Below, piece by piece: positions 40,485-49,043 of a DNA stretch of 64,000 bases. Position 1 is the first letter of the stretch; the number at the start of each line of letters is the position of its first letter. The translations under genes and the position numbers were made by a program. The DNA comes from Lactobacillus jensenii DSM 20557 (GTDB lineage Bacteria; Bacillota; Bacilli; Lactobacillales; Lactobacillaceae): the NCBI RefSeq assembly GCF_001436455.1, contig NZ_AYYU01000001.1, positions 90,355-154,354 on the forward strand, in the 5' to 3' direction. The notes beneath the pieces are model-generated. The model searched no databases, was not told the origin of the DNA, and was given only the letters and a program-made list of their open reading frames with translations.

Positions 40485-40622
40485 TGACTTTTTTCGGTCC
40501 TTATAGGCTTGAAAATCTAGCCATAAATGACCTAACTCGATTAAGAGTTCAAGCCAGGAGAAAATAACAATTTCCTCCTCTCTGAAAAAGATAAACGATT
40601 TATGATTCCTTGAACCATACAC
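40452..40622 (-). CDS. Hol_Tox-like small toxin gene, possibly degenerate
   Basis: An open frame from a GTG gives 56 residues. The likely mature region (40452-40571) follows AGAGAGGAGG but begins with ATT/GTT instead of a standard start, so the gene may be decayed or use a rare start. The core SWLELLIELGHLWLDFQAYK followed by DRKK has the pattern of putative holin-like toxins (Hol_Tox, TxpA/BsrG type): a short hydrophobic helix then a basic tail. A second frame from the ATG at 40625 gives 28 residues and looks unlike a toxin. A leader stem CACCTC/GAGGTG would mask the upstream site. Type I toxin-antitoxin membership is inferred from structure. Confidence 0.45.
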   Translation of the reverse strand: MYGSRNHKSFIFFREEEIVIFSWLELLIELGHLWLDFQAYKDRKKSEKITVLTVAS

Positions 40623-40678
40623 ATCACCTCTTTTCCAAACAACCGGAGGTGGCCGCCTTAACTAAGCTCTGATATAAA

Positions 40679-40707
40679 ATTTTACTAGAAAACCTCTGTG
40701 CGAACAA
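40679..40707 (-). promoter_or_regulatory. promoter of the Hol_Tox-like transcript
   Basis: On the minus strand TTGTTC (40707-40702), 17-base spacer, TAAAAT (40684-40679). Confidence 0.6.
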
Positions 40708-40740
40708 ATGTTTTTATTTAATATTATTTCATACAAAAGA

Positions 40741-40775
40741 AAACCATCTTTCGATAAAACATCAAAAGATGGTTT
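40741..40775 (-). terminator. terminator of the kinase-transketolase operon
   Basis: AAACCATCTTT/AAAGATGGTTT, 11-base arms, followed on the minus strand by TTTTCTTTT, about 30 bases after the kinase stop. Confidence 0.85.
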
Positions 40776-40802
40776 AAATTTTTGATAGGTTAATTTTTTC
40801 TT

Positions 40803-42251
40803 TTAAAATCTGTCAATCCAATCATGCCATTCTGTTAAGTAAAACTTTGCACTTTCAGATTTCATCTTTGGTGTAAATGATTTAGAAGATTGAGCTTGTT
40901 CTTTCTTGTTTCTTGCATTCATGGCACTACCTAATGCACTTAGTTCAGGGATATCAGCAATTTTGACAACCTTTTGGGTGATATTGCAGAGATATTGCAT
41001 CAAATATTTGTTATGGATCATCCCACCATCGGTATGAATTTCCTGATTGACTTTAGGATATAATTGTTGAAATTGACTTAGAATATCTGAAATTTGGTAA
41101 ACTAATGAATTTAATGTAGCTTTTACTAGTTCATTTTTTCCAGTTGTAGCGGTCATATTTACAAAAGCTGCTTTTGCTTCAGCTTTCCAATAAGGAGCAC
41201 CAAGACCAGCAAATGCAGGAATTAATATTGTATGATCTTTAGGGTTAGCGGTTAAAGCTAAATTTTCAGTTTCTTCAGGTTTGTTGATTAGTTGTACTTT
41301 ATCTTTTAACCAGCTAATGCTTGCACCGGCGTAGTTAATGTTGCCTTCTAATACATAGGAGATTTTTCCATTTAATGACCAGGCAATAGAAGTGTTTAAT
41401 TTGTTATTTATATTTGAGGGGAGATTGCTTCCTATATTAAGCATAACTGAAGAACCGGTTCCAAAAGTCACTTTAAAATCTTCAGGATTAAAACATCCAT
41501 GAGCAAATAAAGCAGCCTGAGAGTCTCCAAGTATACTTTTTATTGGAATAGGGGTTTTGAGTAAGCCGAATAAATCTGTTTTTCCAAAATGAGCGTTAGA
41601 GTCAACGATTTCAGGAAGTTCATTAATATTAGTTCCAAAAATTTCACACAATTGTTGATCCCATTTTCCTGTATGAATATTCATCAATTGAGTACGGCAA
41701 GCATTTGATGGTTCAGTTTTAAAGGATCGTTTATTAGTTAATTGATACAAAAGCCAACTATCCATTGTACCTAGGCAAAGATCATCATTTTCTCTAGCTT
41801 GAATCACTCTCGGCTCATTTAATAGCATCCAGCCCCATTTTGCTCCAGTAAAGTAAGGGGATAAGGCTAAACCAGTTTTGTTTTTAACAGTTTCTTTTAG
41901 TTCTGGATAGGCAATTCGATTAATCAACTTTTCAGTCCTATTGTCTTGCCAGACAATTGTATGACAAAGCGGTTCGCCAGTATGTCTTGACCAGGCAGCA
42001 GCACTTTCTCTTTGGTTGGTAATAGCCAAAGCTTCAATTTGATCAGGGTTTACCTTTTTTAATATATTTCGGAAAAGTTGATATAAATTATGTCTTATTT
42101 CATCTAAGTCATGACTAACCCAGCCTTGATTATTTACTAATTGCTTATGGGGCAATGCTACTTTATAGAAAATCTGATTATTATGATCAACTAAAATAGC
42201 CTTTGTACCTTGAGTACTTTGATCAACAGCTAGAATATATTTCCCCGGCAT
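40803..42251 (-). CDS. FGGY-family sugar kinase, probable apulose kinase-like
   Basis: 482 residues from the ATG at 42251; a GTG three codons upstream is possible. Two actin-like domains: YILAVDQSTQGTKAILVD at the N-terminus, GTMDSWLLYQLT, LGDSQAALFAHG with the catalytic Asp, FGTGSSVM (phosphate loop) and GLGAPYWKAEAKAAF. It resembles glycerol kinase in places, but its neighbours are a split transketolase, a sugar isomerase and apiosidase-like hydrolases. In the transketolase-type D-apiose pathway an FGGY kinase phosphorylates apulose. That assignment is by context. Glycerol kinase is the main alternative. Confidence 0.75.
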   Translation of the reverse strand: MPGKYILAVDQSTQGTKAILVDHNNQIFYKVALPHKQLVNNQGWVSHDLDEIRHNLYQLFRNILKKVNPDQIEALAITNQRESAAAWSRHTGEPLCHTIVWQDNRTEKLINRIAYPELKETVKNKTGLALSPYFTGAKWGWMLLNEPRVIQARENDDLCLGTMDSWLLYQLTNKRSFKTEPSNACRTQLMNIHTGKWDQQLCEIFGTNINELPEIVDSNAHFGKTDLFGLLKTPIPIKSILGDSQAALFAHGCFNPEDFKVTFGTGSSVMLNIGSNLPSNINNKLNTSIAWSLNGKISYVLEGNINYAGASISWLKDKVQLINKPEETENLALTANPKDHTILIPAFAGLGAPYWKAEAKAAFVNMTATTGKNELVKATLNSLVYQISDILSQFQQLYPKVNQEIHTDGGMIHNKYLMQYLCNITQKVVKIADIPELSALGSAMNARNKKEQAQSSKSFTPKMKSESAKFYLTEWHDWIDRF

Positions 42252-42265
42252 GTAAATCACCAGCT

Positions 42266-43210
42266 TTATTTGTTAAGAACTTTTCTAATAGATTTTTCAA
42301 TTCCTTCGGCATCAAGGCCATAGTAATGGAAGACTTCATCTTGTGTACCTTGAATAGCTGGTTCATCTGGAAATCCTAAAATAGTTAATTTGGCATGAGC
42401 ATATTTTGCAACTTCAGTAGCAACTGCTGAACCGATTCCATTGATTACATCGTGTTCTTCTACTGTGGCAATTTGGTCAAATTCTTGAGCGAGTTTACCA
42501 AGCATTTCGGTATCAAGTGGCTTGATTGAGCCAAGATCGACAACTTCAGCATCAATACCTTGTTTAGCAAGATTGTTAGCAGCTTGTAAAGCAAAATAGA
42601 GAGTCTCACCAGTTGAAATTAAACAGATATCCTTACCGGAGCGAATAACTTTAGCCTTTCCAGGCTTAAATTCAAAATCTTCATGATAGACATTGTCCAA
42701 TTTTCTCTTACCAATACGAACATATGCAGGTTTGTCAGATTTAACTAAATATTTGAATAAAGCCCTAACTTGGTATTTATCGCATGGTTGGTAAATTTCT
42801 AAATCTGGAATTGCTCGAGTAATAGCAACATCATTTAATGAGTGGTGGGTTGTTCCAAGCCAGGTGTATGAATTGCCACCAGAAATACCAATTAATTTAA
42901 CATTGTTTTTATTGAAAGCTACATCAACCTTGACTTGTTCGATTGATCTCATAGCTAAAAAGGCAGCAGGTGAGAAGACAAAGGGATGTTTTCCTTCATG
43001 AGCTAAGCCAGCAGCAACTGTAACTGCATTTTGTTCAGCAATTCCCATTTCTACAGTTCTATCAGGATATTTATTTGTGAAAGGAACCAAGCCAGCTGAG
43101 CCGCGTGAATCACAGGTAACAACTAACAAATTTGGGTCATTCTTAGTTTCTTCATCCAAACAATTTGCAATTGCTTGATTGGCAGTCAATTTTTCATCAA
43201 TCTTATTCAT
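42266..43210 (-). CDS. aptB: transketolase, C-terminal subunit (apulose-4-phosphate transketolase B-like)
   Basis: 314 residues: the pyrimidine-binding domain with the catalytic Glu in VEMGIAEQNAV (about residue 53) and the transketolase C-terminal domain (from about 190, ICLISTGETLYFALQAA). It lacks the N-terminal TPP domain, which the adjacent gene supplies; the two overlap by eight bases. Two-subunit transketolases occur in several catabolic loci, including D-apiose use where they cleave apulose 4-phosphate. The symbol is a context-based proposal. A general split transketolase cannot be excluded. Confidence 0.75.
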   Translation of the reverse strand: MNKIDEKLTANQAIANCLDEETKNDPNLLVVTCDSRGSAGLVPFTNKYPDRTVEMGIAEQNAVTVAAGLAHEGKHPFVFSPAAFLAMRSIEQVKVDVAFNKNNVKLIGISGGNSYTWLGTTHHSLNDVAITRAIPDLEIYQPCDKYQVRALFKYLVKSDKPAYVRIGKRKLDNVYHEDFEFKPGKAKVIRSGKDICLISTGETLYFALQAANNLAKQGIDAEVVDLGSIKPLDTEMLGKLAQEFDQIATVEEHDVINGIGSAVATEVAKYAHAKLTILGFPDEPAIQGTQDEVFHYYGLDAEGIEKSIRKVLNK

Positions 43211-44036
43211 TTTCTAGGGCCTCCATTTGTGCATTTAATTGTTTAATACCTTGTTCATATTCTTCTGGGCTAGGAATCTTGTGGTGCCAGTCAGCTCTGT
43301 TTTCAGCTACGGTGATACCCTTACCTTTAACGGTATTAGCAATAATCAATCTAGGTTTATTAGTATTATTTGCTTTATTTAGAATGTTGACTAGCGCTTC
43401 CATATTATTTCCATCAACTTCTTGAACATCCCAACCAAAAGCTCGATATTTATCACTGATTGGATTTGAACGCATAACTGAGTCAGTAGTACCACTAATT
43501 TGCAAATCATTGTGGTCAACGATTGCAGTCAAATTGTCGAGACTGTAATTTCCAGCTGCCATCGCTGCTTCCCAGATGGAACCTTCGGCTTGCTCACCAT
43601 CCCCCATGAGGACGTAGATGTGTTTTTGAGAGTGATTCATTTTAGCTGCTAAACTAACACCAACTCCAAGACCAAGACCATGACCTAACGATCCAGTATG
43701 AAATGCCATACCATGTACTTCTGTAGTTGGGTGGCCAATATAAGGACTATTAAAAGTAGAATATCTTTCATCTAAATCTTTTTGATTGATATATCCTAAA
43801 TCGGCTAAGATTTCATACCAAATTTCAACCGCATGACCTTTACTTTGGATGTAGGTATCAACATCTTTTTGACCAAAATTCTTAGCATTTTGATTCATTA
43901 CATCGTAGTACAAAGCTACTAGGATATCAGTACATGATAAATCAGAGCCTGTATGACCATTATGGTGTTTATAAATTAATTCCCAGGTCCTTTTTCTTAA
44001 CTGAACTGCTTTCTTTTTTAAATCTAAGATTTCCAT
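43203..44036 (-). CDS. aptA: transketolase, N-terminal TPP-binding subunit (apulose-4-phosphate transketolase A-like)
   Basis: 277 residues from the ATG at 44036 behind GAGGTGA; the open frame extends upstream but with no site. The TPP motif starts at GDGEQAEGSIWEAA (about residue 145) and ends at VDHNDLQ. His residues for substrate and cofactor contact are visible in HNGHTGSD and HTGSLGHGLG. It needs the next gene to make a complete enzyme. The start faces the LacI gene across a short region with an inverted repeat. Confidence 0.75.
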   Translation of the reverse strand: MEILDLKKKAVQLRKRTWELIYKHHNGHTGSDLSCTDILVALYYDVMNQNAKNFGQKDVDTYIQSKGHAVEIWYEILADLGYINQKDLDERYSTFNSPYIGHPTTEVHGMAFHTGSLGHGLGLGVGVSLAAKMNHSQKHIYVLMGDGEQAEGSIWEAAMAAGNYSLDNLTAIVDHNDLQISGTTDSVMRSNPISDKYRAFGWDVQEVDGNNMEALVNILNKANNTNKPRLIIANTVKGKGITVAENRADWHHKIPSPEEYEQGIKQLNAQMEALENE

Positions 44037-44095
44037 GTTATTCACCTCAAATAAATCTTGTTTCGGTTTGAGATTAACATAACTAACTGTCATAC

Positions 44096-44144
44096 AACTA
44101 AATTAAAATATTATTTTAGTTTATGTTAGAAAAAGATTTATAAT
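44096..44144. promoter_or_regulatory. divergent control region of the apiose-type operons
   Basis: AACTAAA (44096-44102) and TTTAGTT (44115-44121), flanked by CAT and ATG repeats, form an interrupted palindrome. It overlaps TTAGTT-17-TATAAT (44116-44121, 44139-44144), a probable promoter of the LacI gene. Candidate operator for that regulator. Confidence 0.45.
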
Positions 44145-44172
44145 AATTTTGAACAAACATAGGAGGTAAATA

Positions 44173-45183
44173 ATGGCTTTAAAAATGAGCGATATTGCCA
44201 AGATGGCAAAAGTTTCGCGATCTGCTGTATCTTTAGCACTAAATAATAAACCTGGAATAAGCGATGAAACCCGAAAAAAGATCTTCAAAGTTATTGAAGA
44301 AAGTGGATATACTCCTCTAAGAAAAAGAAAAAAAGGTGGTCTTAGACGGCAAGCCGTCTTAGATTTGATTATGGTAAGTGATAAAAAGGGAATCTTAAAT
44401 CGCAATTATGCAAGTTTACCGTTTTTTGATACTTTAGTAGCAGATTTAACGCAAAATGTTTCTGGATTTGGCGGAAAATTGCAGATAACTACTATTTCAT
44501 CTGAGAATTTAAAAGAAGAAATACTAGAATTGAAGGCTTCAGTCAAGGCAGCTATTGTCTTGGCAACAGATTTAGATGAAAAACAAGTGACCTTTATCAA
44601 TGAAAATTTGAAGCACGTAGTCTTTTTAGATACTTACTACGAAAATATTGATGCCGATTTTGTATCAATTAATAATAAACAAGGTGCATATCTTGCAGGA
44701 AAGTATATCGCTGAAAAAGGCTACACCGACATTGGCTATGTAGCCTCAAATAAAATTATTTCTAACTTCCTGTATCGAAGAGAAGGCTTTAGAAAAGCAA
44801 TTCATGAAGCTAACTTAAAAATTGATGCTGCAAATGTTTATAGTGTTGACCCAACAACTCTGATTCCTAATTACGATTTGAGTGAAGAACAAGTTAGGAA
44901 ATTACCACGAGCTATTTTTTGTGAAGATGACTATATGGCATTGCGCTTTATCAAAGAATTGCGAAAGTATAAAATCAAAGTTCCAGAAGAAGTTGCTATT
45001 ATAGGTTTTGATGATATTAGTGAAGATACTATGATCTTGCCTGAATTGACAACCATCCATGTTCCAATTACGCAAATGGTTGATCAAGCGGTTAATCAGA
45101 TTTTTGCTCAAATTGATAATAAGGAATGGCTGACTCAAAAAACATTAGTATCAACTAAGCTAATTAAACGTCAGTCAATGTAA
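44173..45183 (+). CDS. LacI-family transcriptional regulator
   Basis: 336 residues. The HTH opening MSDIAKMAKVSRSAVSLALN (residues 5-24) is preceded by four residues, and the sugar-binding core spans 62-330 with AIIGFDDISEDTMILPELTT near the end. AGGAGG lies upstream of the ATG. Between the transketolase genes (divergent) and the isomerase gene (downstream), it is the likely local regulator of both. The ligand is unknown; a branched pentose or an intermediate would fit the context. Confidence 0.88.
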   Translation: MALKMSDIAKMAKVSRSAVSLALNNKPGISDETRKKIFKVIEESGYTPLRKRKKGGLRRQAVLDLIMVSDKKGILNRNYASLPFFDTLVADLTQNVSGFGGKLQITTISSENLKEEILELKASVKAAIVLATDLDEKQVTFINENLKHVVFLDTYYENIDADFVSINNKQGAYLAGKYIAEKGYTDIGYVASNKIISNFLYRREGFRKAIHEANLKIDAANVYSVDPTTLIPNYDLSEEQVRKLPRAIFCEDDYMALRFIKELRKYKIKVPEEVAIIGFDDISEDTMILPELTTIHVPITQMVDQAVNQIFAQIDNKEWLTQKTLVSTKLIKRQSM

Positions 45184-45217
45184 ATACTTAATTTAGCCTA
45201 GTTTAGTAAAAATGTTA

Positions 45218-45265
45218 TTGAAATTTCGAATTTAATCGATTAATTTTTAACTGTAAGCGGATGCA
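45218..45265 (+). promoter_or_regulatory. isomerase promoter with operator and cre site
   Basis: TTGAAA (45218-45223), 17-base spacer, TAATTT (45241-45246). The palindrome TTAATCGATTAA (45232-45243) overlaps the -10 and looks like a LacI-type operator. TGTAAGCGGATGCA (45252-45265) fits the cre consensus for CcpA and lies around +1. Confidence 0.6.
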
Positions 45266-45289
45266 AGATTAAATCCGGAGGAAATTAAG

Positions 45290-46735
45290 ATGGTTAATAA
45301 GAAATTTTTAGAACAAATTAAATTAGGTTTTGCACCAACTAGAAGAAATATTTTTTCTGCTGATGCCGCAATTGAATTTGCAAATAAAACTAGAGCTAAG
45401 TTAGATGAATTAGGCGTAAATTACGTTGACATTAAAGATGTTAATGATGATGGCTTACTTTATGATGATGCAGGTTTAGCTAAAATTACGAAAAAGTTTA
45501 AAGAAGAAAACATCGATGGTCTCTTCATTGCAAATGAAAATTTTGGGACTGAATATGAAGTAGCCCGTTTAGCTGCTAAGTTAAATGTGCCAGTTCTACT
45601 TTGGGGTCCAAGAGATGAAGCTCCAGCTCCAGATGGTTCAAGAAGAAGAGATACACAATGTGGCCTATTTGCAATCGGTAAGGTCTTACGTCACTTCAAT
45701 GTACCATTTACTTACATTAGAAATAGTGATATCGATGACCCATCCTTTAGTAGAGGCGTGATTGATTTTATTAGAGTCTGCAACGTAGTTAAAACTTTTA
45801 AGCATACAAGACTTCTTCAAGTTGGACCTCGTCCATTTGATTTTTGGTCAGTTATTGTTAATGAAGGAGAACTACTTGAAAAGTTCGGTATTCAATTATC
45901 TCCAATTCCATTAGGTGAATTGACCTCACATATGAACAATTTAATTGAAGAAAAAGATTCAAGAATTGAAGAAACTAAGGATGTCTTTCGAAAATGGGCT
46001 GACATTCAAATTAAAGATGATGACTTTAATAAAGTCGCAGCTCTTAAATTAGCTTTACAAGATAAGATGAATCAATATGGCTGTAATGCCGGAACAATTC
46101 AATGCTGGACCGAATTGCAAAGGGAAATTGGAATTCTTCCGTATGCCTCTGAAGCATTACTTCAAACTGAAGGAATGCCAGTGACTTGTGAAACTGATAT
46201 TAATGGTGCAATTTCAGAGGTATTAGCTGAAAGCGCAACTTTAGGCGAAGAAAGAGCAATCTTTGCGGATGTAAATTGTCGCCATCCTGAAAATGAAAAT
46301 GGTGAATTACTACAACACTTGGGAACTTTTGCTTTCCAAACTGCAAAGAATAAACCAGTTTTACCACCATCACATTTCGTTTTTGATTATCCTGGCTCTG
46401 CTGCTTTTGAAGCAAAAGATGGAAATTATAGTTTAGTACGTTTTGATGGTGACCATGGAAAATACTCAATGCTAATTGGCAATGCCGAGACTTGCCAAGG
46501 ACCATATGAACAAGGAACTTACGCTTGGTTCGAATTTAAAGATTTAAATAGATTCGAAGCAAAATATGTTTATGGTCCATATATTCACCACATGGCTGGT
46601 GTTCGTGCAGATATTGTGCCAATTTTAGCGGAAGCTGGTAAATATATTAATGTTAAGCCAGATTACTTCGACCCAATTGCTGATAAGGTAGCAGCTTATT
46701 GGTATGGCGATATTAACAGCATCATTGATGATTAA
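45290..46735 (+). CDS. L-fucose/L-arabinose-isomerase-fold sugar isomerase, probable D-apiose isomerase-like
   Basis: 481 residues. The N-terminal part (APTRRNIFSADAAIEFANKT) and the acidic and His residues of the C-terminal metal site (e.g. CETDINGAISEVLAE, ADVNCRHPENENGE, YIHHMAGV) are typical of the FucI/AraA fold, but the length is below FucI (about 590) and the sequence is not the classic AraA. Members of this group isomerise branched or rare sugars. Next to an FGGY kinase and a split transketolase, D-apiose to apulose is the best fit. The exact sugar is inferred from context. Confidence 0.65.
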   Translation: MVNKKFLEQIKLGFAPTRRNIFSADAAIEFANKTRAKLDELGVNYVDIKDVNDDGLLYDDAGLAKITKKFKEENIDGLFIANENFGTEYEVARLAAKLNVPVLLWGPRDEAPAPDGSRRRDTQCGLFAIGKVLRHFNVPFTYIRNSDIDDPSFSRGVIDFIRVCNVVKTFKHTRLLQVGPRPFDFWSVIVNEGELLEKFGIQLSPIPLGELTSHMNNLIEEKDSRIEETKDVFRKWADIQIKDDDFNKVAALKLALQDKMNQYGCNAGTIQCWTELQREIGILPYASEALLQTEGMPVTCETDINGAISEVLAESATLGEERAIFADVNCRHPENENGELLQHLGTFAFQTAKNKPVLPPSHFVFDYPGSAAFEAKDGNYSLVRFDGDHGKYSMLIGNAETCQGPYEQGTYAWFEFKDLNRFEAKYVYGPYIHHMAGVRADIVPILAEAGKYINVKPDYFDPIADKVAAYWYGDINSIIDD

Positions 46736-46749
46736 TTAAGGAGAAATTT

Positions 46750-48096
46750 ATGTTAACTGTTAATGGTAAGTACTTATATAAAGATGGTCAGCGATTCTTT
46801 TATTTAGCTGATACTTGTTGGAGTGCATTTACCAATCTCACGTTGCCAGATTGGAAATTCTATTTAGATACTCGTAAGGCTCAAGGCTACACGGCTATTC
46901 AAATAAATCTGTTGAGACAATATGATTCAAGTTGTCCAATTAAAGGAAGAGAACCTTTTGCGATTATCGAACATGATGATGGTAGTTATGAATATGATTT
47001 TTCAAAGATAAATACTTCATATTTCGATAATGTTGAAAAAATGCTTGAACAAATGCAAGAGCGAGGTATGGTGCCTAGCTTAGTCCTTTTATGGGGTAAT
47101 TTTGTGCCAGACACATGGATGAGTCATTTTGTTAAGAATAATACTATCCCATTTGAACAAATTAGACCTTATATTAAATATGTAGTAAATAGATTTAAGA
47201 AGTTTAACCCGATTTGGTTTGTTAGTGGGGATGTGGGTTTTGTAGATAATGAAACTCAAAAAAGCGAAGCTGCGATTAAATATTATCGTGAAGTTCTTGA
47301 AAGTGCTAAGGAAGTAGATCCAGAAGGAATTTATACTTTCCACATTAATGGTGAAAGTTATGAGTTACCAGATGAATTTAAAAAGCGAATTAGCTTCTTT
47401 AGCTATCAATCTGGTCATGCTCAAACCGGACAAAATACTGCTTTTACCATTCCGCAAAAATTAAGGGCATCAGGTTATGAAGGACCAATTGTTGATGCAG
47501 AAATCTGCTACGAAGGCTTGCAAAAAATGCATTCTCAATATCCTGAGAGATATTCAGCTTTTGAAGTAAGAAAGTCCGCTTGGAGAGCAGTTCTAGCTGG
47601 AGCTGATATGGGAGTTGGCTATGGTTCATTTGGTTTATGGCCTTTGAAAGAATTAGACGACGGTGTATTTTCTACTGGTGCAGTTGGTCAAGGTGTTGCA
47701 GTCAGCCTTGAAAAAGGTGAAGTTAAAGCGCCATTTGATGGAACGGTTGTTTCAGTCTTTCCAACTAAGCATGCGATTACCTTAAAATCTAAGTCTGGTG
47801 TTGAATTATTGATTCATATCGGACTTGATACTGTTGAATTAAAGGGTAAAGGCTTCAAGCAATTAGTACATGATGGTGATGCCGTCAGAAAAGGTGATTT
47901 ACTAGAAACTGTTGATTTGGACTTGATTAAGGAAGCTGGATTCAACTTGGCAAGTCCAGTAATTGTAACGAATCCTGCTAACTTTGATAAGGTTGCTTCT
48001 CAAACTCAAGGGCATGTACAAGCTGGTGATCAGTTATTATTAGCAACTGTAGATCAAGCAAAAACAGAAAAAGTTTCAAGTGTTTATTTGGCATAG
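46750..48096 (+). CDS. DUF4038 apiosidase-like hydrolase fused to a PTS EIIA(Glc) domain
   Basis: 448 residues, no signal peptide. Residues 1-300 are a TIM-barrel of the DUF4038/GH140 (apiosidase-like) type: FFYLADTCWSAFTN, the candidate acid/base Asp161 in SGDVGF and the candidate nucleophile Glu251 in DAEICYEG. The barrel breaks off after SFGLWPL, before the usual last helix and C-terminal beta-domain. Residues about 301-438 are a full EIIA(Glc)/Crr domain: FSTGAVGQG, His341 in TKHAI and His356 in LIHIGLDTV, 15 residues apart as in E. coli Crr (His75/His90). No EIIB or EIIC domain is present. Regulation by phosphorylation is possible but speculative; a gene fusion by deletion is the alternative. 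Confidence 0.8.
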   Translation: MLTVNGKYLYKDGQRFFYLADTCWSAFTNLTLPDWKFYLDTRKAQGYTAIQINLLRQYDSSCPIKGREPFAIIEHDDGSYEYDFSKINTSYFDNVEKMLEQMQERGMVPSLVLLWGNFVPDTWMSHFVKNNTIPFEQIRPYIKYVVNRFKKFNPIWFVSGDVGFVDNETQKSEAAIKYYREVLESAKEVDPEGIYTFHINGESYELPDEFKKRISFFSYQSGHAQTGQNTAFTIPQKLRASGYEGPIVDAEICYEGLQKMHSQYPERYSAFEVRKSAWRAVLAGADMGVGYGSFGLWPLKELDDGVFSTGAVGQGVAVSLEKGEVKAPFDGTVVSVFPTKHAITLKSKSGVELLIHIGLDTVELKGKGFKQLVHDGDAVRKGDLLETVDLDLIKEAGFNLASPVIVTNPANFDKVASQTQGHVQAGDQLLLATVDQAKTEKVSSVYLA

Positions 48097-48105
48097 AGGT
48101 ATAAA

Positions 48106-48993
48106 ATGAAGTATTTCAATAAAAATTTTGGTGATATTGGAGCAAGCGCCACTTTTTATCTTCAAGAAGCCAATAAAGAAATTGATATTAACAGGAAATC
48201 ACCAGTAATGATTATTGTTCCTGGTGGTGCATACATGTGGACTTCTTGGAGAGAGGAAGAACCAATTGCCTTAGAATTTTTAAGTAAAGGATTCTCTTGT
48301 GTAGTAGCTAAGTATGCGACCGAAGGATTAGAATTCTTCCATGATAAAAACAATGATTTTTCAAAAGAACCGGTTTCTAGTTTTCCAAATCCATTAATGG
48401 ATTTAGCAAGAATAATTTCTTATACTAGATCAAAAGCAGAAGAGTGGAATCTAGATCCTGATAGTATCAATGTCTTAGGCTTTTCAGCTGGTGGTAATTT
48501 AACAGCACAAATAGGTACTTATTGGAAAAAAGATTGGCTTCAAAAATTAGTTAAATTAGACCCTGAAACTTATAAACCTAATTCAATCGCAATTTCATAT
48601 GGTGCAAGTCAGACCTACATTGCAGATACAAAATCTGAGATAAGTAAGTTGGTCAATTATGCAAGCTTGGGGCATGACCAAAGTATTGAACGCCAAAAAT
48701 TAATTAATGTTATTGACGCTGATACTAGTGATTGTCCGCCTACCTTTATTTGGCATACAATGCAAGATCCATTAGTACCAGTGGAAAATGCATTAAAATT
48801 GGCTTCAAATTTACGAAAGCACGACGTAGATTTTGAACTTCATATATTTGAAAAAGGTAAACATGGACTTGCTTTGGGTGATCTTAGAACTGATAGTAAG
48901 AAAGATAGAAGTCAAAGTAATATTCAAGCTAGAAAATGGGTAGATTTATATTTGACTTGGTTAACTGAGCACAAGTTGATACATTTATTTTAA
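48106..48993 (+). CDS. alpha/beta-hydrolase esterase, acetyl-xylan-esterase or BD-FAE-like
   Basis: 295 residues. The oxyanion segment IIVPGGAYMWTS, nucleophile elbow LGFSAGGN, the Asp in TMQDPLVPVENA and the His in EKGKHGLALGD give a complete catalytic triad. No signal peptide, so it acts in the cytoplasm. It begins nine bases after the hydrolase-EIIA fusion. Removing acyl (acetyl or malonyl) groups from imported plant glycosides is a sensible role, but the substrate is not shown by sequence. A bidirectional terminator follows. Confidence 0.8.
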   Translation: MKYFNKNFGDIGASATFYLQEANKEIDINRKSPVMIIVPGGAYMWTSWREEEPIALEFLSKGFSCVVAKYATEGLEFFHDKNNDFSKEPVSSFPNPLMDLARIISYTRSKAEEWNLDPDSINVLGFSAGGNLTAQIGTYWKKDWLQKLVKLDPETYKPNSIAISYGASQTYIADTKSEISKLVNYASLGHDQSIERQKLINVIDADTSDCPPTFIWHTMQDPLVPVENALKLASNLRKHDVDFELHIFEKGKHGLALGDLRTDSKKDRSQSNIQARKWVDLYLTWLTEHKLIHLF

Positions 48994-49005
48994 TAATAAA
49001 AAATT

Positions 49006-49043
49006 AAGACACATCTCGAATTTGATTCGAAATGTGTCTTTTT
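49006..49043. terminator. bidirectional terminator between esterase and LacI gene
   Basis: AAGACACAT and TCGAA pair with TTCGA and ATGTGTCTT around a five-base loop; both ends carry A/T runs and it overlaps the stop codon of the LacI gene. Confidence 0.85.
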
